Shown here in pieces: positions 1 through 8,703 of a stretch of 34,131 bases of DNA. The stretch spans positions 1-34,131 of the forward strand of contig NZ_JAOCDM010000051.1 in assembly GCF_029840925.1 (NCBI RefSeq), read 5' to 3'. The notes under the pieces are model-generated. The model had not been told where the DNA came from and ran no database searches. It saw nothing but the letters and a program-made list of their open reading frames with translations. The stretch is from Pseudomonas sp. GD03858 (GTDB lineage Bacteria; Pseudomonadota; Gammaproteobacteria; Pseudomonadales; Pseudomonadaceae). A program made the position numbers and the translations under genes. Every line of letters begins with the position of its first letter. The stretch's first letter is position 1.

Positions 1-1
1 C

Positions 2-163
2 GCGCAAAGCCCTTCGGACCTGGACCGTCCAGGCAACCGTCTTCATCCGTTGCGGGGGCAGTTGAACACCTTCTGGGCCGTAAATGTTTCGGGCAACTGG
101 CGTTTGGTGTTCCGTTTTATCGGTACTGATGTCGAGCTGGTCGATTATCTGGACTATCACTAA
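2..163 (+). CDS. higB: HigB/RelE-family toxin, C-terminal fragment (5' end outside window)
   Basis: An open frame runs from the window edge to TAA at 161-163 and encodes 53 residues containing GNRLHPLRGQL, WAVNVSGNWRLVFRF and a DYLDYH terminus. This is the C-terminal half of RelE/HigB-type toxins, which cleave mRNA on the ribosome. The pattern 'HxLxG...w.i.v..nwR..F.f' is typical of HigB of the HigBA type, where the toxin gene precedes the antitoxin gene. The gene for a HigA-like antitoxin starts 12 bases downstream on the same strand, which supports the call. The N-terminal half lies outside the window, so completeness and activity cannot be judged. Confidence 0.85.
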   Translation, partial: AQSPSDLDRPGNRLHPLRGQLNTFWAVNVSGNWRLVFRFIGTDVELVDYLDYH

Positions 164-175
164 GGGGCTGAAACC

Positions 176-460
176 ATGCCTATGCACAACCCACCCCACC
201 CCGGCGAAGCCCTGCGCGAAGACGTCCTGCCCGCCATCGGCATGAACGTCTCTTCCCTGGCCCGCCACCTTGGCTATTCACGTGGTCAGTTATCCACAGT
301 GCTCAACGGCCATGCAGCCATTTCAGCCGACCTGGCCTATCGCCTCGAACTGGCCGGTCTTGGCAGTGCCCGGCAGTATCTGGCCGAGCAGGCGGCCTAC
401 GACCTGTGGCAGGCCGCGCACCGCGAGCATCCACCCATCGAGCGGCTGGCGTTAGCCTGA
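176..460 (+). CDS. higA: HigA-family antitoxin (XRE helix-turn-helix)
   Basis: A 94-residue protein beginning MPMHNPPHPGEALREDVLP. The HPGExLRE..L motif near the N terminus is the hallmark of HigA/VapI antitoxins. It is followed by an XRE helix-turn-helix at about residues 24-60 (SSLARHLGYSRGQLSTVLNG). The protein should neutralise the HigB toxin encoded just upstream and repress the operon promoter, which lies outside the window. The start at 176 has a GGGGCTGAAA stretch upstream as a possible ribosome site; Met3 at 182 is an alternative. Its stop is only 3 bases from the stop of the convergent antiporter gene, so the two transcripts must overlap. Confidence 0.9.
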   Translation: MPMHNPPHPGEALREDVLPAIGMNVSSLARHLGYSRGQLSTVLNGHAAISADLAYRLELAGLGSARQYLAEQAAYDLWQAAHREHPPIERLALA

Positions 461-463
461 GCG

Positions 464-2251
464 TCAATCCTCATCCGACGCAAACAACCGCTCCAGCTCC
501 ACCCGCGCTTCCTTGGCCGTCTGCATCACCTTGGCCCGGTCATCGCGCACATGCCCCTGGGCCTCCAGCACCTGCTCGTCATGCTCGGTGAAGCGGGCGA
601 TGCGATCCGCCGCCTGGGCCTCCGTCAGCCCCAGCCCGACCAGCGCCCGCCGGCTCATCTCCAGGCTGGAATGGTAAGTCTCGCGAATCGGCTCGGCGCC
701 CACGTCCACCAGCTTGTGCACATGCTGGCGGTTGCGTGCCCGGGCGATGACCTTCAGGTGCGGGTACAGGCGCTTGACCCGCTCCGCGGTGCGGGTCGCG
801 GCCTCGGGGTCGTCGATGGTGATGATCACGTACTCCGCATCGCCGACCTTGGCCGCATGCAACACCTCGGTGCGCGACGGGTCGCCGTAGAACACCGGCA
901 CCTGCTCGAACATGCGGGTCATCTCGATGGTGTCCACCGAGGTTTCCAGGGCGACGAAGGGGATCTTCTGCGCCCGCAGGATGCGCGCGACGATCTGGCC
1001 CATGCGGCCCATGCCGACGATCACCACCCGTGGCGTGCCGGCGTCGATCTGCTTGTACTGCTCGGGCACTTCCCGGGCCGGTTGCGGGCGCTTGAGGGCG
1101 CGGGCGCAGCCGATCATCAGCAGCGGGGTGAGGGCCATCGACAGGGTGATGGTCATCAGCAGCAGGTCGTAGGTCAGGGTGTCGAACAGGCCCTGGTCCT
1201 TGCCCAGCTTGAACACCACGAAGGCAAATTCGCCACCGGCCGCCAGCACCATGCCCAGGCGCAGGGCGCTGGCGCTGTTCAGGCCCCCGGCGATGCGGCC
1301 GACGCCGATCAGCAGCACCAGTTTCACCGCGATCAACAGCACGGTCATGCCCAGCAGCACCAGCGGCATTTCCAGCAGCAGACGCAGGTTGGCGCCCATG
1401 CCGACACTGATGAAGAACAGCCCCAGCAGCAGGCCCTTGAACGGTTCGATCTGCGCTTCCAGTTCGTGGCGGTACTCGGAGTCGGCCAGCAGCAGGCCGG
1501 CGAGGAAGGCGCCCAGGGCCATGGAAATACCGGCTTCCTCCATCAGCCAGGCAGTGCCAATCACCACCAGCAACGCGGTGGCGGTGGACACCTCCGGCAG
1601 GCCGGTGCGGGCGACGGTGCGAAACAGCGGGCGCAGCAGGTAGCGGCCGCCGACGATGACGATGGCGATGCTGGCGAACACCTTCAGGCCATGTTCGAAG
1701 CTGTCGCCTTGGCTGGTGTCCGGGCCGCTGGCGGCCAGCAGCGGCACCAGGGCGATCAGCGGGATCGCGGCGATGTCCTGGAACAGCAGGATGGCGAAGG
1801 CCAGGCGGCCGTGGGGCGCGTTGAGCTGCTTGCTCTCGGCCAGGCTCTGCAGGCCCAGGGCGGTGGACGACAGCGCCAGGCCCAGGCCGAGCACGATGGC
1901 CGCCGGCAGGCTTTGGCTGAAGCCGAACAGGGCGATGGCGCCGAGCGCCGCGCCGGTCAGGACCACCTGCGCGGTGCCGACGCCGAACACCGACTTGCGC
2001 ATCAGCCACAGGCGCCGGGGCGACAGCTCCAGGCCGATGATGAACAGCAGCAGGACAACGCCCAGCTCGGAGATGTGCGCGACGCTCTCGGTGTCGCGGA
2101 TCAGTCCCAGGGCCTGCGGGCCGATGGCCACGCCGGCCAGCAGGTAGCCGAGCACGGCGCCCAGTTGCAGGCGCTTGGCCAGGGGCACGGCGACCACGGC
2201 GGCGAGGAGGAAGATGACGGCGGTTTGTAGAAGGCTGCCTTCGTGTGGCAT
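464..2251 (-). CDS. CPA2-family monovalent cation:proton antiporter (Kef-type) with RCK/TrkA-N domain
   Basis: A 595-residue inner-membrane transporter. Residues 1 to about 380 form a Na+/H+-exchanger (CPA2) domain with around 12 hydrophobic segments, including the family-like stretches LFIIGLELSPRRLW and GAFLAGLLLADSEYRHELE. From about residue 390 a TrkA-N/RCK Rossmann domain begins with VVIVGMGRMGQIVARIL and continues into a charged C-terminal tail. The layout matches KefB/KefC, K+ efflux systems gated by glutathione adducts or nucleotides in enterobacteria; the ligand here is unknown. I chose ATG at 2251 because AAGGAG lies 8 bases upstream. The frame opens 14 codons earlier, but that start lacks a ribosome site. 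Convergent with higA and probably monocistronic. Confidence 0.88.
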   Translation of the reverse strand: MPHEGSLLQTAVIFLLAAVVAVPLAKRLQLGAVLGYLLAGVAIGPQALGLIRDTESVAHISELGVVLLLFIIGLELSPRRLWLMRKSVFGVGTAQVVLTGAALGAIALFGFSQSLPAAIVLGLGLALSSTALGLQSLAESKQLNAPHGRLAFAILLFQDIAAIPLIALVPLLAASGPDTSQGDSFEHGLKVFASIAIVIVGGRYLLRPLFRTVARTGLPEVSTATALLVVIGTAWLMEEAGISMALGAFLAGLLLADSEYRHELEAQIEPFKGLLLGLFFISVGMGANLRLLLEMPLVLLGMTVLLIAVKLVLLIGVGRIAGGLNSASALRLGMVLAAGGEFAFVVFKLGKDQGLFDTLTYDLLLMTITLSMALTPLLMIGCARALKRPQPAREVPEQYKQIDAGTPRVVIVGMGRMGQIVARILRAQKIPFVALETSVDTIEMTRMFEQVPVFYGDPSRTEVLHAAKVGDAEYVIITIDDPEAATRTAERVKRLYPHLKVIARARNRQHVHKLVDVGAEPIRETYHSSLEMSRRALVGLGLTEAQAADRIARFTEHDEQVLEAQGHVRDDRAKVMQTAKEARVELERLFASDED

Positions 2252-2401
2252 TGCTCGGACTCCTTGAACTGCGTGCGGCAGCGATTGATGCAACAGCTTA
2301 TGCCATCGATGAAAGAGGCGGGCATTTTCGGGCGGGGAGCGAAACAGGACAATCCCGGGGTTACAGGAAGCAGCGTTCTGAAAGTGGGACCTTTGCCGAA
2401 T

Positions 2402-2471
2402 CCATCGCGGGGCAAGCCCGCTCCCACGCAGGTCTTAATCCTTGCGTGGGAGCGGGCTTGCCCCGCGATGG
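2402..2471. repeat. Inverted pair of Pseudomonas REP elements
   Basis: Two perfect 29-base inverted arms, 2402-2430 and 2443-2471, separated by 12 bases. Each arm carries the P. putida-type REP core (gtgggagcgggcttgcccc). The pair lies between the end of the esterase gene and the antiporter start, where the hairpin could stop transcripts or protect mRNA ends. The same core recurs at 4021, 19979, 23953 and 28095. Confidence 0.9.
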
Positions 2472-2482
2472 TTATCGGCTAC

Positions 2483-3499
2483 TTATTGCAGATGGGTTTT
2501 CAAGGCCTGCGCTGCCTGGTCCATGGCACTGCGCACACTGGGCACGCTGCTCAGTACGTTGAGCAGGCCGTAGTCATGGATCAGGCCGTTGTAGCGCACG
2601 GCGGTCACCGGTACCCCGGCGGCGTCCAGCTTGCGGGCATAGGCTTCGCCTTCGTCGCGCAGCACATCCATCTCGGCGGTCTGCACCAGGGCCGGCGGCA
2701 GGCCTTTCAACTGCTCGAGACTGGCGCGCAGCGGCGAGGCATGGATGTCGTCGCGCTGGCGCGGGTCGGTGGTGTAGTTGTTCCAGAACCACTGCATCAT
2801 GTTGCGGGTCAGGAAGTGGCCTTCGGCGAACTGGTTATACGACGCGTTGTTGAAGTTGGCGTCGGTCACCGGCCACAGCAGGGCCTGGAAGCGCAGCTTC
2901 GGCGTGCCGGCCTCCTTGGCCTTGATCGCCACCACCGCAGCCATGTTGCCGCCGACGCTGTTGCCGGCCACCGCCAGGCGGCTGCCATCCACGCCGATCT
3001 CCTGGCCGTGCTCGGCGACCCAGCGGGTGGCGGCATAGGCCTGGTTGATCGCGGTGGGGAACCTGGCTTCCGGCGATGGCGTGTAGTCGACGTACACCGC
3101 CGCCGCACCGGAGCCCACCACCAGGTCACGGATCAGGCGTTCGTGGGTGGGGTAGTCGCCTAGCACCCAGCCGCCGCCGTGGAAGAACATGAACACTGGC
3201 AGTTCACCCTTGGCGCCTTCGGGCCGCACCACGCGGATCTCCAGCGGCTGGCCGTCGGCCTGGATGGTCCGGCGTTCGACGCGGATCCCCGACACATCGA
3301 CCTTCACCCCGGCCTGGGCCCCGCTCAGTACCGCGCGGGCATCCTTGGGCGAGAGGGTTTCCAGCGGCTTGCCGCCACCAGCGGCCAGGGCCTCGAGGAA
3401 GCCCTGGGTGGTGTGCTCGACGCCGGGGCTGCCGGCGGCGAAGGCGCTGTTCACGGCGAGGGCCAGCAGGCCTGCGGTCAGGGTGTGGGACAGTTTCAT
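2483..3499 (-). CDS. Secreted alpha/beta hydrolase, hormone-sensitive-lipase-type esterase
   Basis: A 338-residue protein with a Sec-type signal peptide (MKLSHTLTAGLLALAVNSAFAA), so it is likely periplasmic or exported. It has the HSL-family oxyanion motif HGGGW (residues 107-111), nucleophile Ser181 in GNSVGG, an acid residue at Asp278 (EMDVLRDEG) and His308 (GLIHDYG), a complete catalytic triad. The family hydrolyses short- to medium-chain esters; the natural substrate cannot be read from sequence. The start is supported by AAAGGAG about 8 bases upstream. The DUF2790 gene ends 31 bases upstream on the same strand, so the two probably form one operon, and the REP pair beyond the stop may terminate it. 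Confidence 0.9.
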   Translation of the reverse strand: MKLSHTLTAGLLALAVNSAFAAGSPGVEHTTQGFLEALAAGGGKPLETLSPKDARAVLSGAQAGVKVDVSGIRVERRTIQADGQPLEIRVVRPEGAKGELPVFMFFHGGGWVLGDYPTHERLIRDLVVGSGAAAVYVDYTPSPEARFPTAINQAYAATRWVAEHGQEIGVDGSRLAVAGNSVGGNMAAVVAIKAKEAGTPKLRFQALLWPVTDANFNNASYNQFAEGHFLTRNMMQWFWNNYTTDPRQRDDIHASPLRASLEQLKGLPPALVQTAEMDVLRDEGEAYARKLDAAGVPVTAVRYNGLIHDYGLLNVLSSVPSVRSAMDQAAQALKTHLQ

Positions 3500-3530
3500 G
3501 TTCTAGCTCCTTTGGCGGGTGAGTCGCGGC

Positions 3531-3782
3531 TCAGTTCTGGTTGGCGAGGACGGTGGGTTGCACGTAGCTCACGGCGCGCAACTGGCCGCTGCTGTCGCGG
3601 TAGGTCAGGGTGGCGGTGCTGGCCTGGCCTTGAGCACTGGCGGGTGCATCGACGCTGACGACCTTGGCGATGTCCAGATCCATGCCGTAGCGGTACGGGG
3701 TGGCTTCGCTGGCGAAGCTGGCGGCGCTGGTGCCGAGGGCCAGGGTGGTGACGGTGAGGGCGAAGGCTTTGCGAAGGGTCAT
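3531..3782 (-). CDS. DUF2790 small secreted protein
   Basis: An 83-residue protein with a clear signal peptide (cleavage probably after ASFAS, about residue 25) and a short mature domain EATPYRYGMDLDIAKVVSVD ... SGQLRAVSYVQ. This matches the DUF2790 family, small periplasmic proteins common in pseudomonads with no established biochemical role. TGGAGAA precedes the ATG by about 7 bases. It is the first gene of a probable operon with the downstream esterase. An imperfect palindrome about 60 bases upstream (3842-3866) is a candidate operator, so expression may be switched by a dedicated repressor. No cysteines or catalytic motifs were seen. Confidence 0.85.
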   Translation of the reverse strand: MTLRKAFALTVTTLALGTSAASFASEATPYRYGMDLDIAKVVSVDAPASAQGQASTATLTYRDSSGQLRAVSYVQPTVLANQN

Positions 3783-3841
3783 GATCGTTCTCCAGGTTCT
3801 GCTGAGTGGGATTGGCGACTGCTTGCTGCTTGAGTCGAATA

Positions 3842-3866
3842 TTGCGCGCTAATATTTAGCGTGCAA
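3842..3866. promoter_or_regulatory. Candidate operator palindrome upstream of DUF2790-esterase operon
   Basis: TTGCGCGCTA and TAGCGTGCAA are inverted arms with one mismatch, separated by ATATT, in an AT-rich stretch starting 60 bases upstream of the DUF2790 start. Size and symmetry fit a dimeric repressor site of MarR or TetR type. No regulator gene lies next to it, so the binding protein is unknown. Confidence 0.4.
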
Positions 3867-4244
3867 AATAAATTTCCACTATGACGCTGATCGAGAGTGT
3901 CTTGGAGAGAGGTCTTGGCCGCGATGCAGCTGTGTATGAGTTGGTGGCTTAGTTTGGTTCTGTGGCGGCGGGTCTTGCGCGAGCACCCGCGTAGCTGGTG
4001 CCAAGCACCGCGGTGCCTGTTTCGCGGGTAAACCCGCTCCCACAGGGACCGCGCCGTGCTTTTGAGGCAGAACCAGGTGCTCTAGGGCGGCATTGCAATG
4101 CTTGCGCAATGACTGCGTCAGCCTATCGCCAAGCGTTGCCAGCGGCCCATGCGCTCACGGCTGGCCGTCGAAATGCGGAGCTCCGTGACATCACGAAGCC
4201 CGCATGCTCATCTTGTCAGGCTGGTGTAGGGCGCCAGCACAGAG
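3867..4244. other. Gene-free spacer with a single REP element
   Basis: No convincing gene between the DUF2790 promoter region and the Rhs remnant. A single REP-type element (ttcgcgggtaaacccgctcc, continuing with cacaggg) lies at 4021-4047. Short frames here lack ribosome sites and coding character. This is where the variable tip or immunity gene of an intact Rhs locus would be expected, but I recognise no toxin or immunity protein. Confidence 0.6.
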
Positions 4245-4352
4245 TTACCGCGTGAACTGCAGTAACCCGCTGGCCGCTGAACGGGTCAGCTTGTCGCCAT
4301 AGGGTTTGTCGCTCTCCTTCCATTTCAGGTTGCCGGCAGCATCAGGCATCCC
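4245..4352 (-). pseudogene. Decayed 3' core remnant of the Rhs gene
   Basis: Reading the minus strand past the TGA at 4355-4353 in the same frame gives 35 more codons to a TAA at 4247-4245. The translation includes DAAGNLKWKESDKPYGDKLTR, closely matching the conserved post-repeat core of Pseudomonas Rhs proteins that I recall as 'LGSPVAMTDAAGNLKWKESYKPYGDKLTR'. The preceding gene ends ERVSP, so the 'SP' aligns with 'GSP' and the stop falls at the following Val position. The segment carrying the usual YYHTDALG between 'ERV' and 'SP' seems to have been deleted. The similarity is from memory; the in-frame reading is directly visible. Confidence 0.7.
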
Positions 4353-7300
4353 TCAAGGGCTGACGCGTTCGGCGATACGTTTGTCGCCGAGGTAGATGTA
4401 CTCGGTAAGGGTCGCGCCATCGAGTTCGATGAGCTGCTTGCCGTCGATATCATGCATTTCGTACACCTTGCGTCCGGCCTTGGTCACGCTGCTGCGTTGA
4501 TTGGCGGCGTCGTACTGGTACTCGACCTTGCTGGCGGCCACGGCGCAATTGATGCACACCAGGTTGGGCACGTCGTCATAGGTGTAGGTGGTGCCTGCGC
4601 TGCTGGCGATGTTGCCGTAGGCGTCGTAGGCGAAGCCGCCGGCGCGCTGGCCACTGACCGAGGCCAGGCGGTTCTGGGCGTCATAGGCGTAATTGAGGCT
4701 GGTTGCGCCATAGGTCTGCTTGAGCAGGTTGCCGACGCCGTCATAGCTGATGCTGCCTGCCCCCCAGTAGCCCGCGGCACCGGTCAGGCGGTTGATGCCG
4801 TCGTAATCGAGCGTGCGGTTGAAGCTACTGTCGAGGGCGTCGTGGATGGTCGTCAGGTTGCCGGTACTGTCGTACGTGTAGGCGCTGCTGCCATAGGTGG
4901 CGCCGCCGGTCTTGGCGGTGGCGAAGGTCGCCGGCCACAGCCTTGGCGTCTGGGTGTAGGTGGTCGTGGTGCCGTTGGCATAGGTGATCTGGTTGATCAT
5001 CCCAGAGGGCCAGTAGCTGACGTTGCTGACGTAGCCAGACACCATCGTCGGGCGGCCGAGGGCATCCGGGGCGTAATTGACCACCCTCGCGGACTGCGGG
5101 TAGGTGATGCTGGCGAGCTGGTTGTTGGCGTTGTAGCCGTAGCTGGCGGTGAAGGTCTTGCCGTCGAGGGTCAGGCTCTGCTGGAGCAGGTTACCCGCGG
5201 CGTCATAGGCCATGGTTCGATTGCCACCGCTGCTGGTGCTGGCCAGAAGCTTGCCGGTCTTGTCGTAGGTGTTGCTGACGGCGGGGGTCGTCCCAGGGTA
5301 GATCACGCTTTTGAGGCGGTTCTGGCCATCATGGCCATAACGGGTAATGCCGGAGGCTCCGACCTGCTTGCTGATCATGTTGCCGGCCGCGTCACGGCCA
5401 TACACGGTCTGACCGGTTTCCGGGTTGGATGTGCTGGTCAGATAACCGTTGGCGTTGTAGCCGTAGGTGCGGGTGAGGCCCCCCTGCGTGACCGAGGTGA
5501 CACGGTTTGCCGCATCACGGGTGAGGACGATGTTTGCGCTTGGCTCGGGGGCGCTGATGGCCATCAATTGCGATTGGTTCGGATTGCCGTAACCTCGATA
5601 GGTTTCGGTGGTGGTCTTGCCTCGCTCGTCGGTGATGGCGCGAGTCGCCGCGCCATAAGCGATGGTTTTGTAGCTGTTGTCGGCGTTGGTCACGCGGATG
5701 ACACGACCAAGGACGTCGTACTGGTAGTGAGTGCCCGTCGTGGCCCCAGGGTCGGAAACGAAGGTGCGACGGCCAAGGCCGTCATAGGCATAACGGGTGG
5801 TGATGCCGCCCAGTGCGACGCTGGCGACACGACCGAACGGGTCATACTGGACAACTTCGAGCAAATTGCCGCGCGCGATGGTTTTGCTGGTGGCTGCATA
5901 GGTGGTGATTTCAGCGTTGCCCAGCGGGGGTGTCTCTGCGGTTACGCGTCTCAAGCCATCGTAGGTAAAGCGGGTCGTCTTTCCTTCACCGTTGGTCAGG
6001 GCAGTGACGTTGCCGCCGTCATCGACGACGCGAGTGAGCGTGACACCTTCGGGCTGAACTTCGGTCTGGGAGATGCCGCGCTTGTAGTTGGAATAGCTAT
6101 GCACGTGGTTGCCAGGCAGTGTTTTGCTGGCGAGGTTGCCGAGGCCATCGTAGGTGTACGAGGTGGTCACGCCGTCGCGTGTTTCACTGAGCATGCGTCC
6201 GGAGGCATCGTAGGACCAGCTCGAGGCCCCCGCTTGGGAGTTTTCGCTTTTGGGCTTGCCGATGATCCATTTGCTTGGATCGTTATGGTAGGTGTAGGTG
6301 GTCGTTCGAGTACCGCCGCCTGGCCCTGTTTCGACTTTTACACCCGGTTTTCCATACTCATCGTAGTTTGTATAACGGGTCGTGAATAAGGCGCCATCAG
6401 CATTGATGCTCCTGGATTCAATGTCGCCAGCCCAGACTTTCTCATCAAGGAAAAAGCCAAGCTCCATCATGTTCAACGTTTTGTCGAGAAAAACACGCTT
6501 CTGGTATGTGTACGTTTCGGAGTAGCGATCGCCGCGTGTGATGGAGACCGGCAGGCCCACTCGCCAGAGGTTGTTCTCGAACCCCGATGGCGCATCTGCA
6601 ACGTAGCCAAACCCATAGAACTGATAGACCTCTGTTCCTGCTGGGCCTTTGATCGTGGTCGTGTCATAGGCGCCGACGCCACCGCGGGTATACGAGTACT
6701 GCCAGACCGACCCGTCGGAAAGTTCTTTCTTGGCTACGTATACGTTGGTTTTTGTATGGCTGTTGGTTGAAAAATATTGATGGCCATAGGTGTATGAGGT
6801 AACACCGCCTAAAGGGTTTCTGACACTGGATAGTTTTCTGCGGCTGATGGTGTCGGTGTTGAGTGGGTTGATGGGGGTGACGGTATTTCTCTGGTCGGAC
6901 AAGGCAAATTGGTAAGCGCCGCCGTAATAGGTATAGGACCAGCTGTACTCACCGCCTGGCAGCGTGACTTTTGAAAGCGCGGAACTGGCGCTCGCAGAGT
7001 CTGCAGAGTACGCGTAACTCCAGGTGTTGCCCTGCTGGTCGACCATGGACAAAAGCCGGCCGGTCGTGCTGTCGTAGCTCAATTCAAGCGATCTGCCATC
7101 GCTCGACTTAATACTTGTCAGCACGCTTGTGGGGAGTTCGAAGTACGAAGGGCGCTCGCCAGATATTCCTTCAAAAGTGGGATATTTGCTAACGCCAGGT
7201 ATGGGCCACTTGGGAATCGGTTTTCCAAGGTCTTTATAGGTGAACGTTAACGTGTTCCCGGAGGCATCCGTGGCAGACAAGGCATCCAGGTAGGTGATGG

Positions 7301-8036
7301 TCTTGACCGGCGGCTCGGTGGGCATACGGTCTGGACCAGTCAGGATCCGGTCCAGGTTGTTGTAGAAGACCCTGCCAATCTTCGAGTTGGAGAATGCGCC
7401 GAAACTATAGTGCCTGCCGTCGGGCGAGTACGCGCTGAGGTTGCCACCGGTGCAAGTGGCTTTCCAGTTCCCCTTGGAGTAGGCGGTATAGTTTCCCGCC
7501 AGGTAGAGGCGTTCAACATCCCCATTAGGGGTTTCGATGAAAATGGTGTTTTGCGTGCTGTTGGCATTACCTTCCGATGCGCCGCTAGGCACGGCTGCAC
7601 CGCTGCATAACATATGCAGTCCTACATTATGGTAGTTCGCGCCTCTGTATTGATTGGTGGCAGGCTGCCACAGGATGCTGAAGTTGTTTTCAGAGTAAAT
7701 GCGTGGGCTGGATGACAGTCGCCAGCCAGGTCCCAATGCGGCCCAGTTGAAGGACTGAAGATAGGTAGTGGTTGAGTTCGTCGAGAGCGAGTTGCTGTCA
7801 TACGATCGAACGACTTCGATATCCATGCCCGCAGGGCCAGGAATTGAAACATCTACATATTTCAATCGCAACCCACCGGTCCAACGGTCTACATCGTTGG
7901 TGTCTAGTTTCGCCAGCGAGAAAAACTTGTCCAGCTTGGGTGCGGCAGCGGCGGCATTCCACTCGGCAGCCATGCCAGGTCCAACCTGGCAGGCTAGCAA
8001 AGTAGCAAAAAGCATACGAATGTTACGGCGTTTCAT
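4353..8036 (-). CDS. Rhs/YD-repeat protein, truncated before the hyperconserved core and toxin tip
   Basis: A 1227-residue protein with a Sec-like signal (MKRRNIRMLFATLLACQ...GMAA), then a region with SLAKLDTNDVDRWTGGLRL typical of secreted Rhs proteins. It then has at least a dozen YD repeats, for example YDASGRMLSE, YDGLGNLASK, YDPFGRVASV, YDGLGRRTFV and YDVLGRVIRV. Such repeats build a hollow shell that encloses a C-terminal toxin. Here the protein stops at YIYLGDKRIAERVSP, before the DxxG core that releases the toxin, and no toxin domain follows. Remains of the core lie downstream (4245-4352), so this is probably a degraded effector; the shell may still be made. I chose ATG 8036 over 8054 because TTAGGA precedes it and it starts the signal peptide. 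AT-richer than its neighbours, suggesting transfer. Confidence 0.85.
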   Translation of the reverse strand: MKRRNIRMLFATLLACQVGPGMAAEWNAAAAAPKLDKFFSLAKLDTNDVDRWTGGLRLKYVDVSIPGPAGMDIEVVRSYDSNSLSTNSTTTYLQSFNWAALGPGWRLSSSPRIYSENNFSILWQPATNQYRGANYHNVGLHMLCSGAAVPSGASEGNANSTQNTIFIETPNGDVERLYLAGNYTAYSKGNWKATCTGGNLSAYSPDGRHYSFGAFSNSKIGRVFYNNLDRILTGPDRMPTEPPVKTITYLDALSATDASGNTLTFTYKDLGKPIPKWPIPGVSKYPTFEGISGERPSYFELPTSVLTSIKSSDGRSLELSYDSTTGRLLSMVDQQGNTWSYAYSADSASASSALSKVTLPGGEYSWSYTYYGGAYQFALSDQRNTVTPINPLNTDTISRRKLSSVRNPLGGVTSYTYGHQYFSTNSHTKTNVYVAKKELSDGSVWQYSYTRGGVGAYDTTTIKGPAGTEVYQFYGFGYVADAPSGFENNLWRVGLPVSITRGDRYSETYTYQKRVFLDKTLNMMELGFFLDEKVWAGDIESRSINADGALFTTRYTNYDEYGKPGVKVETGPGGGTRTTTYTYHNDPSKWIIGKPKSENSQAGASSWSYDASGRMLSETRDGVTTSYTYDGLGNLASKTLPGNHVHSYSNYKRGISQTEVQPEGVTLTRVVDDGGNVTALTNGEGKTTRFTYDGLRRVTAETPPLGNAEITTYAATSKTIARGNLLEVVQYDPFGRVASVALGGITTRYAYDGLGRRTFVSDPGATTGTHYQYDVLGRVIRVTNADNSYKTIAYGAATRAITDERGKTTTETYRGYGNPNQSQLMAISAPEPSANIVLTRDAANRVTSVTQGGLTRTYGYNANGYLTSTSNPETGQTVYGRDAAGNMISKQVGASGITRYGHDGQNRLKSVIYPGTTPAVSNTYDKTGKLLASTSSGGNRTMAYDAAGNLLQQSLTLDGKTFTASYGYNANNQLASITYPQSARVVNYAPDALGRPTMVSGYVSNVSYWPSGMINQITYANGTTTTYTQTPRLWPATFATAKTGGATYGSSAYTYDSTGNLTTIHDALDSSFNRTLDYDGINRLTGAAGYWGAGSISYDGVGNLLKQTYGATSLNYAYDAQNRLASVSGQRAGGFAYDAYGNIASSAGTTYTYDDVPNLVCINCAVAASKVEYQYDAANQRSSVTKAGRKVYEMHDIDGKQLIELDGATLTEYIYLGDKRIAERVSP

Positions 8037-8703
8037 AGTAGATCCTAACTCCATGATCTAGGTCTTGCACGGGCTGATGCTTCATGTGCGCTGTTAGTGG
8101 CTATTTGTGACCTGTAACTCTTCTGGCTGAGGCTTCCCGGGATTATGAGCGAGTTTGGCGTGGCGTAGTGTGTAAGGAAGCGTGCTTGCCGGATTTAAAA
8201 TATTAAATCGGCACCATGCCTAAGATTTATTTCGCATGCGTTCGTAATGCAGGTGCCTAATTGGAACATGTGCCAAGTCAATACATCTTATTTGTATTGG
8301 TAGTTATTCGATTGTGCTTGCTTGGTGCCCAAGGCAGGTCTTCGGCATATTGGAAATAAGGCAGGGGCTCTCTCAGGCAGGCATGAGAGGAGAGGGGGTA
8401 TTTGCGGCAAAATTCTTCGCTCCATGAAAACGCTGGATCAGGCTGCTCGCATCATGCGACTCGAAACCAGGATGGGACCGCATGTTATGTGTAATGATAC
8501 CTATTTGCAACTTCCGGGAGGGCACCAAACCGCGTGTTGCCGGTGACATCATGTTCAACTGCCAGATCAGCATTTCATGTCCGTGCCTATGACCTTTTGC
8601 ATGCGGTGGGCATGACAGGCTCGACCTCGATCTCGGCACTCTGAAGCTGTGATTACCGACGCTGGCGCTTCTCGACCGTTGGCAAACAATGCATGTCGGC
8701 GAG
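8037..8703. other. AT-rich gene-free region upstream of the Rhs gene, with two perfect palindromes
   Basis: No gene supported. Two inverted repeats stand out: GATTTAA-AATA-TTAAATC at 8192-8209 and CAATAC-N9-GTATTG at 8279-8299. Both lie 160-260 bases upstream of the Rhs start and could be regulator sites for it. Frames at 8322-8546 (+) and 8373-8759 (-) have no ribosome site or recognisable domain. Base composition is lower in GC than the flanking core genes, like the Rhs gene itself. Confidence 0.55.

Noticed and set aside
551..2230. 559-codon plus-strand frame opposite the antiporter gene
   Set aside because: Composition is extreme in Gln, His, Gly and Asp, with no domain and no ribosome site; it is an antisense shadow of a GC-rich gene that has clear family motifs.
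3879..4244. Rhs toxin tip or immunity gene downstream of the Rhs remnant
   Set aside because: Frames are short, interrupted by stops and partly REP sequence; no toxin or immunity family is recognisable.
4452..6389. 645-codon plus-strand frame opposite the Rhs gene
   Set aside because: Repetitive Gly/Val/Ala pattern mirrors the YD repeats on the other strand; no start signal or recognisable domain.
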